DNA from: JANMDU01 sp031375105
GTDB lineage: Bacteria > Pseudomonadota > Gammaproteobacteria > Burkholderiales > Burkholderiaceae_C
DNA length: 64,000 nucleotides
NCBI GenBank assembly: GCA_031375105.1
Contig: JANMHJ010000021.1
Span: 1-64,000 of the forward strand
Direction of reading: 5' to 3'
Shown here in pieces: positions 1 to 8,190 of this stretch. Position numbers and translations under genes: made by a program. Below the pieces are notes generated by a model. The model was not told the DNA's origin, did no database searches, and saw only the letters and a program-made list of their open reading frames with translations. How positions within the stretch are numbered: position 1 is the first letter of the stretch; each line of letters starts with the position of its first letter.

Positions 1-781
1 AGCCATCGCAGCGAAAGCCCCAGCAGCAGGCAGCGGCGACGGTGCTGCACTCGGATTGATCCCTTGGCCGAAGATTGATTTCACCAAATTCGGGCCGATC
101 GAGCGCAAGGAGATGAGCCGTATCAAAAAGATCAGCGGCCAAAATCTCACACGCAACGCCATCATGATTCCCGCTGTCACCAACCATGACGACGCCGACA
201 TCACCGATCTGGAAGCCTTCCGCGTCTCTACCAATAAGGAAAACGAAAAAGCTGGCGTGAAAGTCACGATGCTCGCCTTCCTCATCAAAGCTTGCGTTTC
301 GGCCTTGAAGAAATTTCCAGATTTCAACGCCTCTCTCGATGGCGATGCCATCATCTACAAACAGTATTTCCACATCGGCTTCGCCGCAGACACGCCCAAC
401 GGTTTGATGGTCCCGGTGATCAAAGATGCCGACAAAAAAGGCATCATGCAAATCAGCTTAGAGATGGGCGAGCTGGCCAAGAAAGCGCGCGATGGCAAGC
501 TTTCGCCAGCGGAGATGAGCGGCGCATGCTTCACGATTTCTAGCTTAGGCGGCATCGGTGGGCGCTATTTCACGCCCATTATCAATGCCCCCGAAGTGGC
601 AATCCTGGGCGTTTGCAAAAGCCAGATGGAGCCAGTATGGGACGGCGAAAAGTTTGTGCCGCGCTTGATGCTGCCTTTGTCACTCACCTGGGATCACCGC
701 GTGATCGACGGTGCGGCGGCGGCGAGGTTCAACGTCTACCTCAGCCAAATTTTGGGTGATTTCCGCCGAGTCTTGCTTTAA
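1..781 (+). CDS. aceF: Dihydrolipoamide acetyltransferase (pyruvate dehydrogenase E2), 3' part
   Basis: Open at the left window edge, so the lipoyl domains and start are missing. The first residues read as an Ala/Pro-rich linker. The catalytic acetyltransferase domain follows, beginning around LGLIPWPKIDFTKFGPIE, which is typical of bacterial pyruvate dehydrogenase E2. The active-site signature DHRVIDG (catalytic His and Asp) lies near the C-terminus at about 690-715. E2 transfers the acetyl group from lipoamide to CoA and forms the core of the complex. The E3 gene lies just downstream on the same strand, with one extra gene between them, so this is the tail of a pdh operon; aceE is presumably upstream outside the window. 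Confidence 0.95.
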   Translation, partial: AIAAKAPAAGSGDGAALGLIPWPKIDFTKFGPIERKEMSRIKKISGQNLTRNAIMIPAVTNHDDADITDLEAFRVSTNKENEKAGVKVTMLAFLIKACVSALKKFPDFNASLDGDAIIYKQYFHIGFAADTPNGLMVPVIKDADKKGIMQISLEMGELAKKARDGKLSPAEMSGACFTISSLGGIGGRYFTPIINAPEVAILGVCKSQMEPVWDGEKFVPRLMLPLSLTWDHRVIDGAAAARFNVYLSQILGDFRRVLL

Positions 782-844
782 ATTCAAAGTATTTTTTAGC
801 GACTTTCGCGTACCTCTTCTCTCCATCCTTCCCCAAAGCGTAAT

Positions 845-1432
845 ATGACTACCGTAGTCGTCGTTAAAAAAGCAGGCCAAGTCGCCATCGCCTCCGATTC
901 ACTCGTGACTTTCGGCGACACGCGGCTTGCGCCGCGCTTTGAAGCCAACGAGAAAATCTTCAAGCTCAAAGCGATGGGCGGTGAGAGCTACATCACCACA
1001 GCTGGCACGGTGGCGCACTTCCCTGCGCTGCGCAAATCGCTGCTCTCCTTGCCCAAAGAAGAATTGAAGCTGCACACGAAAGACGAGGTGTATGACACCT
1101 TCTTGAAGCTGCATCCGCTGCTCAAAGAAAAATTCTTCATGCAGACCAAGGAAGAAGATGCTGACCCGTATGAAAGCATGCAGTTCAGCGTCTTGATCGC
1201 CAACAGCGCAGGCATCTTCGGGCTCTATAGCTACCGCGAGGTCTTTGAATTCAAAGAGTTTTGGGGCGTCGGCTCAGGCCGCGCCTTTGCGCTGGGCGCG
1301 ATGAGCGTCACGTATGCGAAGCGCGATGCGTCAGCCCGCGACGTAGCCATCGCAGGCGTCACAGCAGGCTGCGAATTCGACAAAAACTCCGGTGGCCCGA
1401 TCAAGGTGTTCACCATGAAGCTGAAAAATTAA
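845..1432 (+). CDS. Betaproteobacterial proteasome homologue (HslV-like Ntn hydrolase)
   Basis: 195 aa. After removal of the initiator Met the protein starts with Thr1, followed by a conserved Asp at position 17 (ASDS motif) and a Lys in NEKIFKL. This is the Thr/Asp/Lys arrangement of proteasome beta-type Ntn hydrolases. The sequence is not canonical HslV and there is no hslU neighbour. It fits the BPH family described from betaproteobacteria, which form self-compartmentalised rings. The family assignment is from memory of the literature. It sits between the E2 and E3 genes of pyruvate dehydrogenase, 64 bp after aceF. Any role in turnover of that complex is only inference. A REP-like hairpin starts at its stop codon. 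Confidence 0.85.
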   Translation: MTTVVVVKKAGQVAIASDSLVTFGDTRLAPRFEANEKIFKLKAMGGESYITTAGTVAHFPALRKSLLSLPKEELKLHTKDEVYDTFLKLHPLLKEKFFMQTKEEDADPYESMQFSVLIANSAGIFGLYSYREVFEFKEFWGVGSGRAFALGAMSVTYAKRDASARDVAIAGVTAGCEFDKNSGGPIKVFTMKLKN

Positions 1433-1470
1433 TTGGGGTCAGATCCCAATTAATTTGACCCCATTTAATT
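1431..1470. repeat. REP-like nested inverted repeat (GGGGTCAGA type)
   Basis: Starts at the stop codon of the proteasome-like gene. TTGGG pairs with CCCAA around a short loop, and GGGGTCA (1435-1441) also pairs with TGACCCC (1456-1462), so two alternative hairpins are possible. GGGGTCAGA palindromes of this kind are, from memory, common REP-type elements in proteobacteria. It lies within the pdh operon, between the hydrolase and lpdA. Confidence 0.7.
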
Positions 1471-1504
1471 TTTGCGACGCGAAGCGGCGCTGAAGGAGAA
1501 GCAA

Positions 1505-3364
1505 ATGTCCATCATTGAAATCCAAGTCCCAGATATCGGCGATTTCGACGAAGTTGCCGTCATTGAACTGCTCGTCAAACCTGGCGATACCGTCAAAGAA
1601 GAGCAATCGCTCATCACGGTTGAATCCGACAAAGCATCGATGGAAATTCCTTCCAGCCATGCGGGCGTGGTGAAAGAACTCAAGATCAAAATCGGCGACA
1701 AAGTCAAGCAAGGCTCGGTCGTGCTCACGCTGGAAGCAGCTGGCGCTGCGCCTGCATCCCCACCTGCTTCCTCACCCGCTCCAGCCCCGATTTCAGAGCA
1801 AAAACAGCCTCTACCCGTTATAGAATCTGCGCAAAGTGCTATTAATTCAATAGCATCTAGCGCATCGAGCTACGCAGGAGCAGCAGACATGGATTGCGAT
1901 CTGCTCGTCTTAGGCGCAGGCCCCGGCGGCTACAGCGCGGCCTTCCGCGCCGCTGATCTCGGCTTGAAGGTCATCATCATCGAGCGTTATGCCACGCTAG
2001 GCGGCGTGTGCCTGAACGTCGGTTGCATCCCCTCCAAAGCCTTGCTACACGTCGCCGCCGTGATGGATGAAGTCAGCCACATGGCCGATCTGGGCGTGGA
2101 TTACGGCGCACCCAAGCTCAACATCGACAAGCTGCGCGGCCACAAAGAAAAAGTCATCGGCAAGCTCACCGGCGGCCTCGCTGCCATGGCCAAGATGCGC
2201 AAGGTCACCACCGTGCGCGGCTACGGTGCATTCGTCTCTGCCAATCATGTCGAAGTCGAAGAAACCAGCGGCACAGCCCAAGAAAAAACTGGCACTAAAA
2301 AAGTCATCCAGTTCAAAAACTGCATCATCGCCGCAGGCAGCCAAGCCGTGCGCCTGCCCTTCATGCCCGAAGATCCGCGAGTCGTTGATTCAACAGGCGC
2401 GCTAGAACTCAAAGAAGTGCCCAAGCGCATGCTCATCTTGGGCGGCGGCATCATCGGCCTAGAAATGGGCACGGTGTATTCCACCCTCGGCGCGCGCCTC
2501 GATGTGGTCGAGATGATGGACGGCCTCATGCAAGGCGCAGACCGCGATTTGGTCAAAATCTGGCAAAAAATGAACGCCAAGCGATTTGACAACATCATGC
2601 TCAACACCAAAACCGTGGGCGCACGCGCCACGCCCGCAGGCATAGAAGTGACGTTTGCGCCCGTACAAGAAGGCGGCACAGCACCCGCCCCGCAAACCTA
2701 CGACCTCGTCCTCCAAGCCGTGGGCCGCATCCCCAACGGCAAGAAGATCGCTGCTGACAAAGCTGGCGTCGCCGTCACAGACCGTGGCTTCATCAACGTC
2801 GATATTCAAATGCGCACCAACGTGCCCCACATCTTCGCCATCGGCGACATCGTAGGCCAGCCCATGCTGGCCCACAAAGCCGTGCACGAAGCGCACGTGG
2901 CCGCAGAAGTGATCGCAGGCGAGCAGCAAGGCAACAAGGAACTCGCCGCAGCCGCCTTCAACGCAAGAGTCATCCCCAGCGTGGCCTACACCGACCCCGA
3001 AGTCGCGTGGGTCGGCCTCACAGAAGACCAAGCCAAAGCACAAGGCATCAAAGTCAAAAAAGGCCTGTTCCCTTGGACGGCATCAGGCCGAGCCATCGCC
3101 AACGGCCGCGACGAAGGCGTCACCAAGCTACTCTTCGATGACTCCCCAGAAGCACACGGCCACGGCAAAATCCTAGGCGGCGGCATGGTCGGCACCCACG
3201 CCGGCGACATGATCGGCGAAATCGCCCTGGCCATTGAGATGGGCGCAGACGCAGTAGACATCGGCAAAACCATCCACCCGCATCCAACGCTCGGCGAAAG
3301 CATCGGCATGGCAGCAGAGGTGGCGCATGGGAGTTGCACGGATTTGCCGCCAAGCAAGAAATAA
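1505..3364 (+). CDS. lpdA: Dihydrolipoyl dehydrogenase (E3) with N-terminal lipoyl domain
   Basis: 619 aa from ATG 1505, chosen because AAGGAG precedes it at good spacing; a TTG at 1472 is in frame but has no such site. Domains in order: lipoyl domain (residues 1-80, lipoyl Lys in ESDKASMEIP); Ala/Pro linker (85-135); FAD-binding GAGPGG; redox-active disulfide CLNVGC (Cys169/Cys174); NAD-binding GGGIIGLE; C-terminal dimerisation domain with HPHPTLGE (catalytic base His near 593). It reoxidises dihydrolipoamide using NAD+. The linker contains an in-frame copy of the dispersed 55-70 bp repeat (1801-1858, giving PVIESAQSAINS). A near-identical but broken copy of the 3' half occurs at 6481-7058. 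A strong terminator follows at 3387-3418. Confidence 0.96.
   Translation: MSIIEIQVPDIGDFDEVAVIELLVKPGDTVKEEQSLITVESDKASMEIPSSHAGVVKELKIKIGDKVKQGSVVLTLEAAGAAPASPPASSPAPAPISEQKQPLPVIESAQSAINSIASSASSYAGAADMDCDLLVLGAGPGGYSAAFRAADLGLKVIIIERYATLGGVCLNVGCIPSKALLHVAAVMDEVSHMADLGVDYGAPKLNIDKLRGHKEKVIGKLTGGLAAMAKMRKVTTVRGYGAFVSANHVEVEETSGTAQEKTGTKKVIQFKNCIIAAGSQAVRLPFMPEDPRVVDSTGALELKEVPKRMLILGGGIIGLEMGTVYSTLGARLDVVEMMDGLMQGADRDLVKIWQKMNAKRFDNIMLNTKTVGARATPAGIEVTFAPVQEGGTAPAPQTYDLVLQAVGRIPNGKKIAADKAGVAVTDRGFINVDIQMRTNVPHIFAIGDIVGQPMLAHKAVHEAHVAAEVIAGEQQGNKELAAAAFNARVIPSVAYTDPEVAWVGLTEDQAKAQGIKVKKGLFPWTASGRAIANGRDEGVTKLLFDDSPEAHGHGKILGGGMVGTHAGDMIGEIALAIEMGADAVDIGKTIHPHPTLGESIGMAAEVAHGSCTDLPPSKK
1801..1858 (-). 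repeat. Dispersed 55-70 bp repeat, in-frame copy inside lpdA
   Basis: Reverse-orientation copy containing CCGTTATAGAATCTGCGC and a GCTATT end. It encodes PVIESAQSAINSIA in the interdomain linker of lpdA, where extra residues should be tolerated. Confidence 0.8.
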
Positions 3365-3386
3365 TCAAAACTTCAGCACAACACGC

Positions 3387-3418
3387 AAAAGCCCGAACTG
3401 GCAACAGTTCGGGCTTTT
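3387..3418 (+). terminator. Rho-independent terminator after lpdA
   Basis: Perfect 14-bp stem (AAAAGCCCGAACTG with its complement) around a GCAA loop, ending in a T run. It closes the pdh operon 23 bp after the lpdA stop. Confidence 0.9.
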
Positions 3419-3454
3419 CTCCGTCATTGAATAGTTAGCCAGGCACGGGCGTTT

Positions 3455-3853
3455 CTACTGAAGAGCGCGCTGGACGACCGCGGTGTCTGTGTGCTGATTG
3501 AAAGAAGTGATAAAACCGTCACCAAACTTCCAGACATGCACGAATGGAGCGCGGAAGCTCTTGCCCGTGGCCTTGTAGGTTCCGCTGTATTCGCCCAGCG
3601 CCACAACCGTATCAGCGCTGGAAACATACTCGTGCGGTGCAACTGTGTAGCCGTCCCACTCAGTGCCCAGCTTCATGAAGACGTTGTTGACGATGGCGTC
3701 TGCGCCCACATAGGTGCCGCCGTAAGGAAATCCTTCCGCTTCGGTCCAGCGTATGTTCGGCGCAAAGGCACCAAGCACTGTGGGCACGTCGCCGCTTGCA
3801 AATGCGGTGTAGAGTTGGCGGATGGTGTCTGAATGGCTGATCGTGGTTGTCAT
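3455..3853 (-). CDS. SnoaL-like / nuclear transport factor 2 family protein
   Basis: 132 aa. The N-terminus (IRQLYTAFASGDVPTVLGAFAPNIRWTEA) and the C-terminus (FVHVWKFGDGFITSFNQHTDT) match the small cone-shaped alpha+beta SnoaL-like fold. Members include ketosteroid isomerase-like enzymes and many proteins of unknown substrate, so no reaction can be assigned. It is divergent from the large regulator at 3982, with 128 bp between starts, suggesting that regulator controls it. The pair sits directly after the pdh terminator, between the intact lpdA and its broken duplicate. Confidence 0.8.
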   Translation of the reverse strand: MTTTISHSDTIRQLYTAFASGDVPTVLGAFAPNIRWTEAEGFPYGGTYVGADAIVNNVFMKLGTEWDGYTVAPHEYVSSADTVVALGEYSGTYKATGKSFRAPFVHVWKFGDGFITSFNQHTDTAVVQRALQ

Positions 3854-3981
3854 GTCGTGGTCCTTGTAGAGTTAAGGCAATTGATAGGTGAGCCGTGATA
3901 GTCCCATAGCCAAGCGATCTCGTGTCTTAAAGAAATCTGAATTAACCTGAATCCGATAGACTCGCCGGGAGGAGAACCAAT

Positions 3982-6363
3982 ATGGCCGACCAGACACTTG
4001 CCTTGGGCGAATGGACGCTGAACCCGAGGCGTCGCACGCTGGCGCAGGGTGAGAACGTTGCCGATTTGGGCGACCGCGCTTTCGATCTTTTGTGGACGCT
4101 GGCGCAGGCACCTGGACAGGTGCATGGCGCAGCGAGCCTGTTCGCGCGTGTGTGGCCAGGGCGTGTGGTGGAGGAAAACAATCTGCACGTGCACATTTCC
4201 GCCTTGCGCAGGGTGCTTGGGTCGCACGCCATTCGCACAGTGCGCGGGCGCGGCTACCAAATCATGCTGGACGTGGGGGCCATGGATGCAGACAACTCAC
4301 GGGAAACACGCAAGGAATCCGATGTGAACGGGCCGAGTGTTGCGTTCCCGGATGCCGTCCAGCGCCAACACCAACTTTTAGGCCGCGACAAAGAAATTTT
4401 AGAGGTGGTGCGCAGCGTGCGCACCGCTGCGGTCACCACGCTGATTGGCCCCGGCGGCGTAGGCAAAACAGCATTGGCAAATGCGGTTGTGTCTGTAGTC
4501 GTCACCCAAGCCAACTCGGGGTCTTGTGCAAGCTTCGCTGATGGCGTTGTTACCGTTTGGCTAGCCCCTTTGCGCGCTGCCGAACTCGTTGCCGCAGAAG
4601 TGGCGGTGGCTCTGGGCCTCACGCGTTCGGGCGGACTCGATCATTTGGAAGCGCTCACGCGTTGGCTGGTTGATAAAGACCTGCTGCTGGTGCTGGACAA
4701 CTGTGAGCATGTCACGCATGCCGTCGCTGATTTGGTGGACGCTTTGACCGCGCGGCTACCTCAGCTACACATTCTGGCCACGAGCCGCGAGCCGCTGTGG
4801 GTGAATGGCGAAGTCAGCCAGCGCCTGGAACCTTTATCGCTGCCCTTGGCAGGGGCGGACGTGAGTCTGGATGAGATTGACGCAAGCCCTGCCGTGCAAC
4901 TGTTTCGTGAGCGCGTGGGTGTGCGTCACGCTGAATCGCTTAAAACGGAACATGCTGGCCGATTAGTCTCAGAAATTTGTCGCCGAGTCGATGGGCTGCC
5001 GCTGGCCATCGAGCTGGCGGCCGCGCGTGCCGCCGGGCTGAATCTGGAAGATATTCGCCTGCATCTTGACGATTTGTTTGGGTTGCTGCCGCGCCCGGTG
5101 CGCCGGGCGGGCGGCGGCCAGCGCTCGCTGCGCGACACGGTTCAGTGGAGCGATGCGCTGCTCAGCGCTCAGGAGCGCGGCCTGCTGTACCGCATGGCCA
5201 TATTTGCCGGCGGATTCAACTTGGCGGCCATCAACGGCATCTGTGCCGCGCCGCAGCAAAGTCCAGCTCAACTGGCAGACCTGACCGCCCGCTTGGTGGA
5301 GAAATCGCTGCTCATGAAGCTGGGCGACAGCGGCCGTTATCAGTTGCTTGAGACGATCCGCCAATACGCGCTGGAGCAGCTTGCCGACTCGGGTGACCAA
5401 GATGCGCTGCGTGATCGCCACGCGCACTTCTATCGCAATGTCGCGTTGCCTGCCTGCGCTGGATTCACGAGTGGCGCTGAGCGGCCCCATATTGAGACCA
5501 TTGGGCTAATTGAAGACAACCTTCGCGTGGCGCTGGCAAGGCTGATGCACATTGCGCCCGAAGCCGCACTGGAACTGATCGCAGGATTGAATGTTTATTG
5601 GTGGACGCAGGGCAAGCTGCACGAAGGCATTGGGTGGCTGGAGCATGCGCTTGCCGCAGCGTCAAACGCGCCGAGCGAGCTGCGCGCGGCGGGATTGTTC
5701 TGCTTGGGGTTTTTGGTAGGGCACGACAGCGATGATTGGCAGGCCGCCGCCCGCTCGCTTGATGAAGGAATTGATCTCTTGTCGGGCCACGCGGAGCCAC
5801 CTCTCATCTTGGGCATGCTGTACTGCCTGCGCGGCGAGTGCGATGTGTTCAACGGCGATGCCCCGTCTGCTGTGGCTCGTACGCAAACTGGGCTGGCCAT
5901 TGCAGCTCGCAGCCCAGGCAGTTGGGGGCTCGGCTTTTGCATGTGGAATGCAGGTTTTGCCAAGCAGTCCGTGGGCGAAGTGGACGCAGCCATCACACTT
6001 TTTACGCAGATGATTACGCTTTGCGCGCAGGGTCGCTACGCCATCCCTGAGATGATTGGCTGCAATTCCATGGCGGAAATCCTGGAAACGCAAGGCGAGC
6101 TGGAAAAATCGCGTGTACTTTGGGAGCGTGCCTACCAGCTGCGGCAAGACGTGGGCGCATCGCGCATGGGCCACGTGCATGGCAGCCTGCCCAGCTCAAT
6201 GCTTGCGATTGCGCGCGTTGCAGTCAAGCAAGGCGATATCGCGACGGCATCCCCGCTTTTGGCCGACGCCCTGCCTCTAGCGCAGGCGATGCGCGACAGC
6301 GCCATCACCAGCCAGATTGAGGAGCTGACGCGCGGCCTTGCGGCGGTAAAAAAACCTGTTTGA
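3982..6363 (+). CDS. Winged-helix STAND ATPase transcriptional regulator with TPR tail
   Basis: 793 aa. Residues 1-95 form an OmpR/PhoB-type winged helix (ending in IRTVRGRGYQ). An NB-ARC/STAND ATPase module follows, with Walker A GPGGVGKT near residue 156 and Walker B LLLVLDNCEH near 235; the REPL and RVDGLPLAIELAAAR segments are typical of AfsR/LuxR-type STAND regulators. Residues about 480-790 are helical, TPR-like repeats. GGAGG lies just upstream of the ATG. Such proteins usually act as ligand-gated switches in which the TPR region senses the signal. The likely target is the divergent SnoaL-like gene. The inducer is unknown. Confidence 0.88.
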   Translation: MADQTLALGEWTLNPRRRTLAQGENVADLGDRAFDLLWTLAQAPGQVHGAASLFARVWPGRVVEENNLHVHISALRRVLGSHAIRTVRGRGYQIMLDVGAMDADNSRETRKESDVNGPSVAFPDAVQRQHQLLGRDKEILEVVRSVRTAAVTTLIGPGGVGKTALANAVVSVVVTQANSGSCASFADGVVTVWLAPLRAAELVAAEVAVALGLTRSGGLDHLEALTRWLVDKDLLLVLDNCEHVTHAVADLVDALTARLPQLHILATSREPLWVNGEVSQRLEPLSLPLAGADVSLDEIDASPAVQLFRERVGVRHAESLKTEHAGRLVSEICRRVDGLPLAIELAAARAAGLNLEDIRLHLDDLFGLLPRPVRRAGGGQRSLRDTVQWSDALLSAQERGLLYRMAIFAGGFNLAAINGICAAPQQSPAQLADLTARLVEKSLLMKLGDSGRYQLLETIRQYALEQLADSGDQDALRDRHAHFYRNVALPACAGFTSGAERPHIETIGLIEDNLRVALARLMHIAPEAALELIAGLNVYWWTQGKLHEGIGWLEHALAAASNAPSELRAAGLFCLGFLVGHDSDDWQAAARSLDEGIDLLSGHAEPPLILGMLYCLRGECDVFNGDAPSAVARTQTGLAIAARSPGSWGLGFCMWNAGFAKQSVGEVDAAITLFTQMITLCAQGRYAIPEMIGCNSMAEILETQGELEKSRVLWERAYQLRQDVGASRMGHVHGSLPSSMLAIARVAVKQGDIATASPLLADALPLAQAMRDSAITSQIEELTRGLAAVKKPV

Positions 6364-6480
6364 TTGGAAGCAAGCGGTTCGTCAGTACATTGATGCAGGG
6401 CAAGCCTTCTTAGCCTTGCGCGATGCCGCGCAGGCAAAGGCCGTGCAGGCTTTGTGAGATGCAGAGCGGCTGATGTGAAA

Positions 6481-7058
6481 CCATCATCGCCGCAGGCAGC
6501 CAAATGCGCACCAGCGTGCCCCACATCTTCGCCATCGGCGACATCGTCGGCCAACCCATGCTGGCGCACAAGGCCGTGCACGAGGCGCACGTGGCTGCTG
6601 AAGTGATTGCAGGCGAGTAGCAAGGCAACAAAGAGCTGGCCGCTGCCGCGTTCAACGCCAGAGTGATCCCCAGCGTGGCCTACACCGACCCCGAAGTCGC
6701 GTGGGTCGGCCTCACAGAAGACCAAGCCAAGGCACAAGGCATCAAGGTCAAAAAAGGCCTGTTCCCTTGGACTGCAAGCGGCCGCGCCATCGCCAACGGC
6801 CGCGACGAAGGCGTGACCAAGCTGCTCTTCGATGACTCCCCAGAAGCCCACGGCCACGGCAAAATCCTAGGCGGCGGAATGGTCGGCACCCACGCCGGCG
6901 ACATGATCGGCGAAATCGCCCTAGCCATTGAGATGGGCGCAGACGCAGTAGACATCGGCAAAACCATCCACCCGCATCCCACGCTAGGCGAGAGCATCGG
7001 CATGGCAGCAGAAGTGGCGCATGGGAGTTGTACGGATTTGCCGCCAGCGAAGAAATAA
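6481..7058 (+). pseudogene. Broken duplicate of the lpdA 3' part
   Basis: Nearly identical to lpdA. The first about 24 bp match lpdA 2321-2344. The copy then jumps in frame to lpdA 2810, losing 465 bp (155 codons) with a shared CAA at the junction. A CAG to TAG change at 6618-6620 truncates the frame. The rest (IPSVAYTDPEVAW to PPAKK) is intact to the stop at 7058, with mainly scattered third-position differences from the parent. Homology ends at the stop codon. It is a non-functional remnant, although 6663-7058 could still be read as the isolated dimerisation domain. It indicates a duplication spanning the SnoaL/regulator genes or their insertion. Confidence 0.9.
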
Positions 7059-7107
7059 AACACTCCGTATCATCATTTCCGTTTTCGCTACGGCAAGGAG
7101 ATTGAGC

Positions 7108-8190
7108 TCACGTTTGCAAAGCCTTCAAGGCGGAGGCATACCCTTTTTCATGAGGCATGGCCAGTGCAAGTCGCTGATACAACAGCCTCGCCTTGCTGTG
7201 ATGCTCATTGGCCGGCGTCCCTTGATTTGTTTGCTTCAAGACATCGCCCAAAGCTTCGTGTCCGTAGGCCAACACTTCCAAGGCAGTGGCCGTTTCACCA
7301 TAGCTCGCGCAAAGCTCCTGAGCGATTTGGATTTCCATTTCAAAAGCATGCTGCGCTTCTTCCAGCCGCCCCAAGGCCTGCGCTACTTGGCCTAGCTTGT
7401 TCATGGAAACCGACAGATCGCGCAGGCGCTCGGGGTTGCGGCTCTTTTCCAGTTGCACGCGAGCCTGCTCGGCAGCTTTCTGACTCATGTCGTGAGCCAA
7501 AGCTGCTTGGCCGTGCTCCAAGGCTGCATCAATCGCGAGCGAGGCATCCCATATTGAGGCAGCGGCCTGCTCTTGCTCGCTGCGAGCCAACCAGCGCTGT
7601 AGTACAGCGGGCAATTCCGCTATCTGTTTGGAATCGATCTCAACAGAGTGACGAACTGAGACAGGTGCGAAGTCACGGATGTCCGGCCCTGAATCACCAG
7701 CATCAGAAGGTCGCCCATCCAAATACACCGTGGGCTGCCGGATGGTCCATAAATCAGGAGCAGCCTCGGCGGCCCGTTTCGTCCAGTTCAAAGGCAAAGC
7801 AAGCACCACGGGCCGCGGGTGCTCGCGCATGATGGCAGCACGCCGCTCATTGAGACGATAAAGGAATTCCTGGCGCGCTTGATCCCATGCAGGATCACCA
7901 GGTGAGCTATCGATATCCAGCCAAAGCGGTAATCCCATGGCAACATGCGCCTGAGATGGGTTCACTGCCAGAGGCAACAATCTCTTGAGCACAGCATCTG
8001 CGCTTTTGCATTGCGGCTGCTGAAAAGGGCGCACCTGAGCCTGCATCAGATCGCTGGCGCGGCCAAACAGAGCTTTTTTGGAAGCAGCATCGCTGCAAAA
8101 CACGAAGATCAGGCTAAAGCCTTGGCTCCACTCAAGACTACTGCGCAGCGTTTGCCAAGCGCTTTCAAGCGGTGCTTGCTTGCTGCTCAT
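7108..8190 (-). CDS. TPR protein of unknown function, partner of AAA ATPase
   Basis: 360 aa. I do not recognise the N-terminal domain (residues 1-200), which includes FSLIFVFCSD and PVVLALPLNW segments that look like alternating strands and helices. Residues about 210-345 contain TPR-like helical pairs (SMNKLGQVAQALGRLEEAQHAFEMEI and a following repeat). The start overlaps the end of the upstream ATPase gene by 26 bp, so the two are translationally coupled and probably work together. An ATPase plus TPR partner in an accessory stretch next to a toxin-antitoxin pair suggests a conflict or defence-type module, but no catalytic motif supports a specific activity. Confidence 0.75.
   Translation of the reverse strand: MSSKQAPLESAWQTLRSSLEWSQGFSLIFVFCSDAASKKALFGRASDLMQAQVRPFQQPQCKSADAVLKRLLPLAVNPSQAHVAMGLPLWLDIDSSPGDPAWDQARQEFLYRLNERRAAIMREHPRPVVLALPLNWTKRAAEAAPDLWTIRQPTVYLDGRPSDAGDSGPDIRDFAPVSVRHSVEIDSKQIAELPAVLQRWLARSEQEQAAASIWDASLAIDAALEHGQAALAHDMSQKAAEQARVQLEKSRNPERLRDLSVSMNKLGQVAQALGRLEEAQHAFEMEIQIAQELCASYGETATALEVLAYGHEALGDVLKQTNQGTPANEHHSKARLLYQRLALAMPHEKGYASALKALQT

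Noticed and set aside
1472..1504. Upstream TTG start extending lpdA by 11 residues
   Set aside because: No ribosome binding site there, while AAGGAG sits correctly before ATG 1505, and MSIIEIQVPDIGDF is the normal lipoyl-domain start.
2459..3043. Open frame antisense to lpdA, also similar to one antisense to the lpdA duplicate
   Set aside because: The similarity only reflects the lpdA duplication; the sense strand is the real gene.
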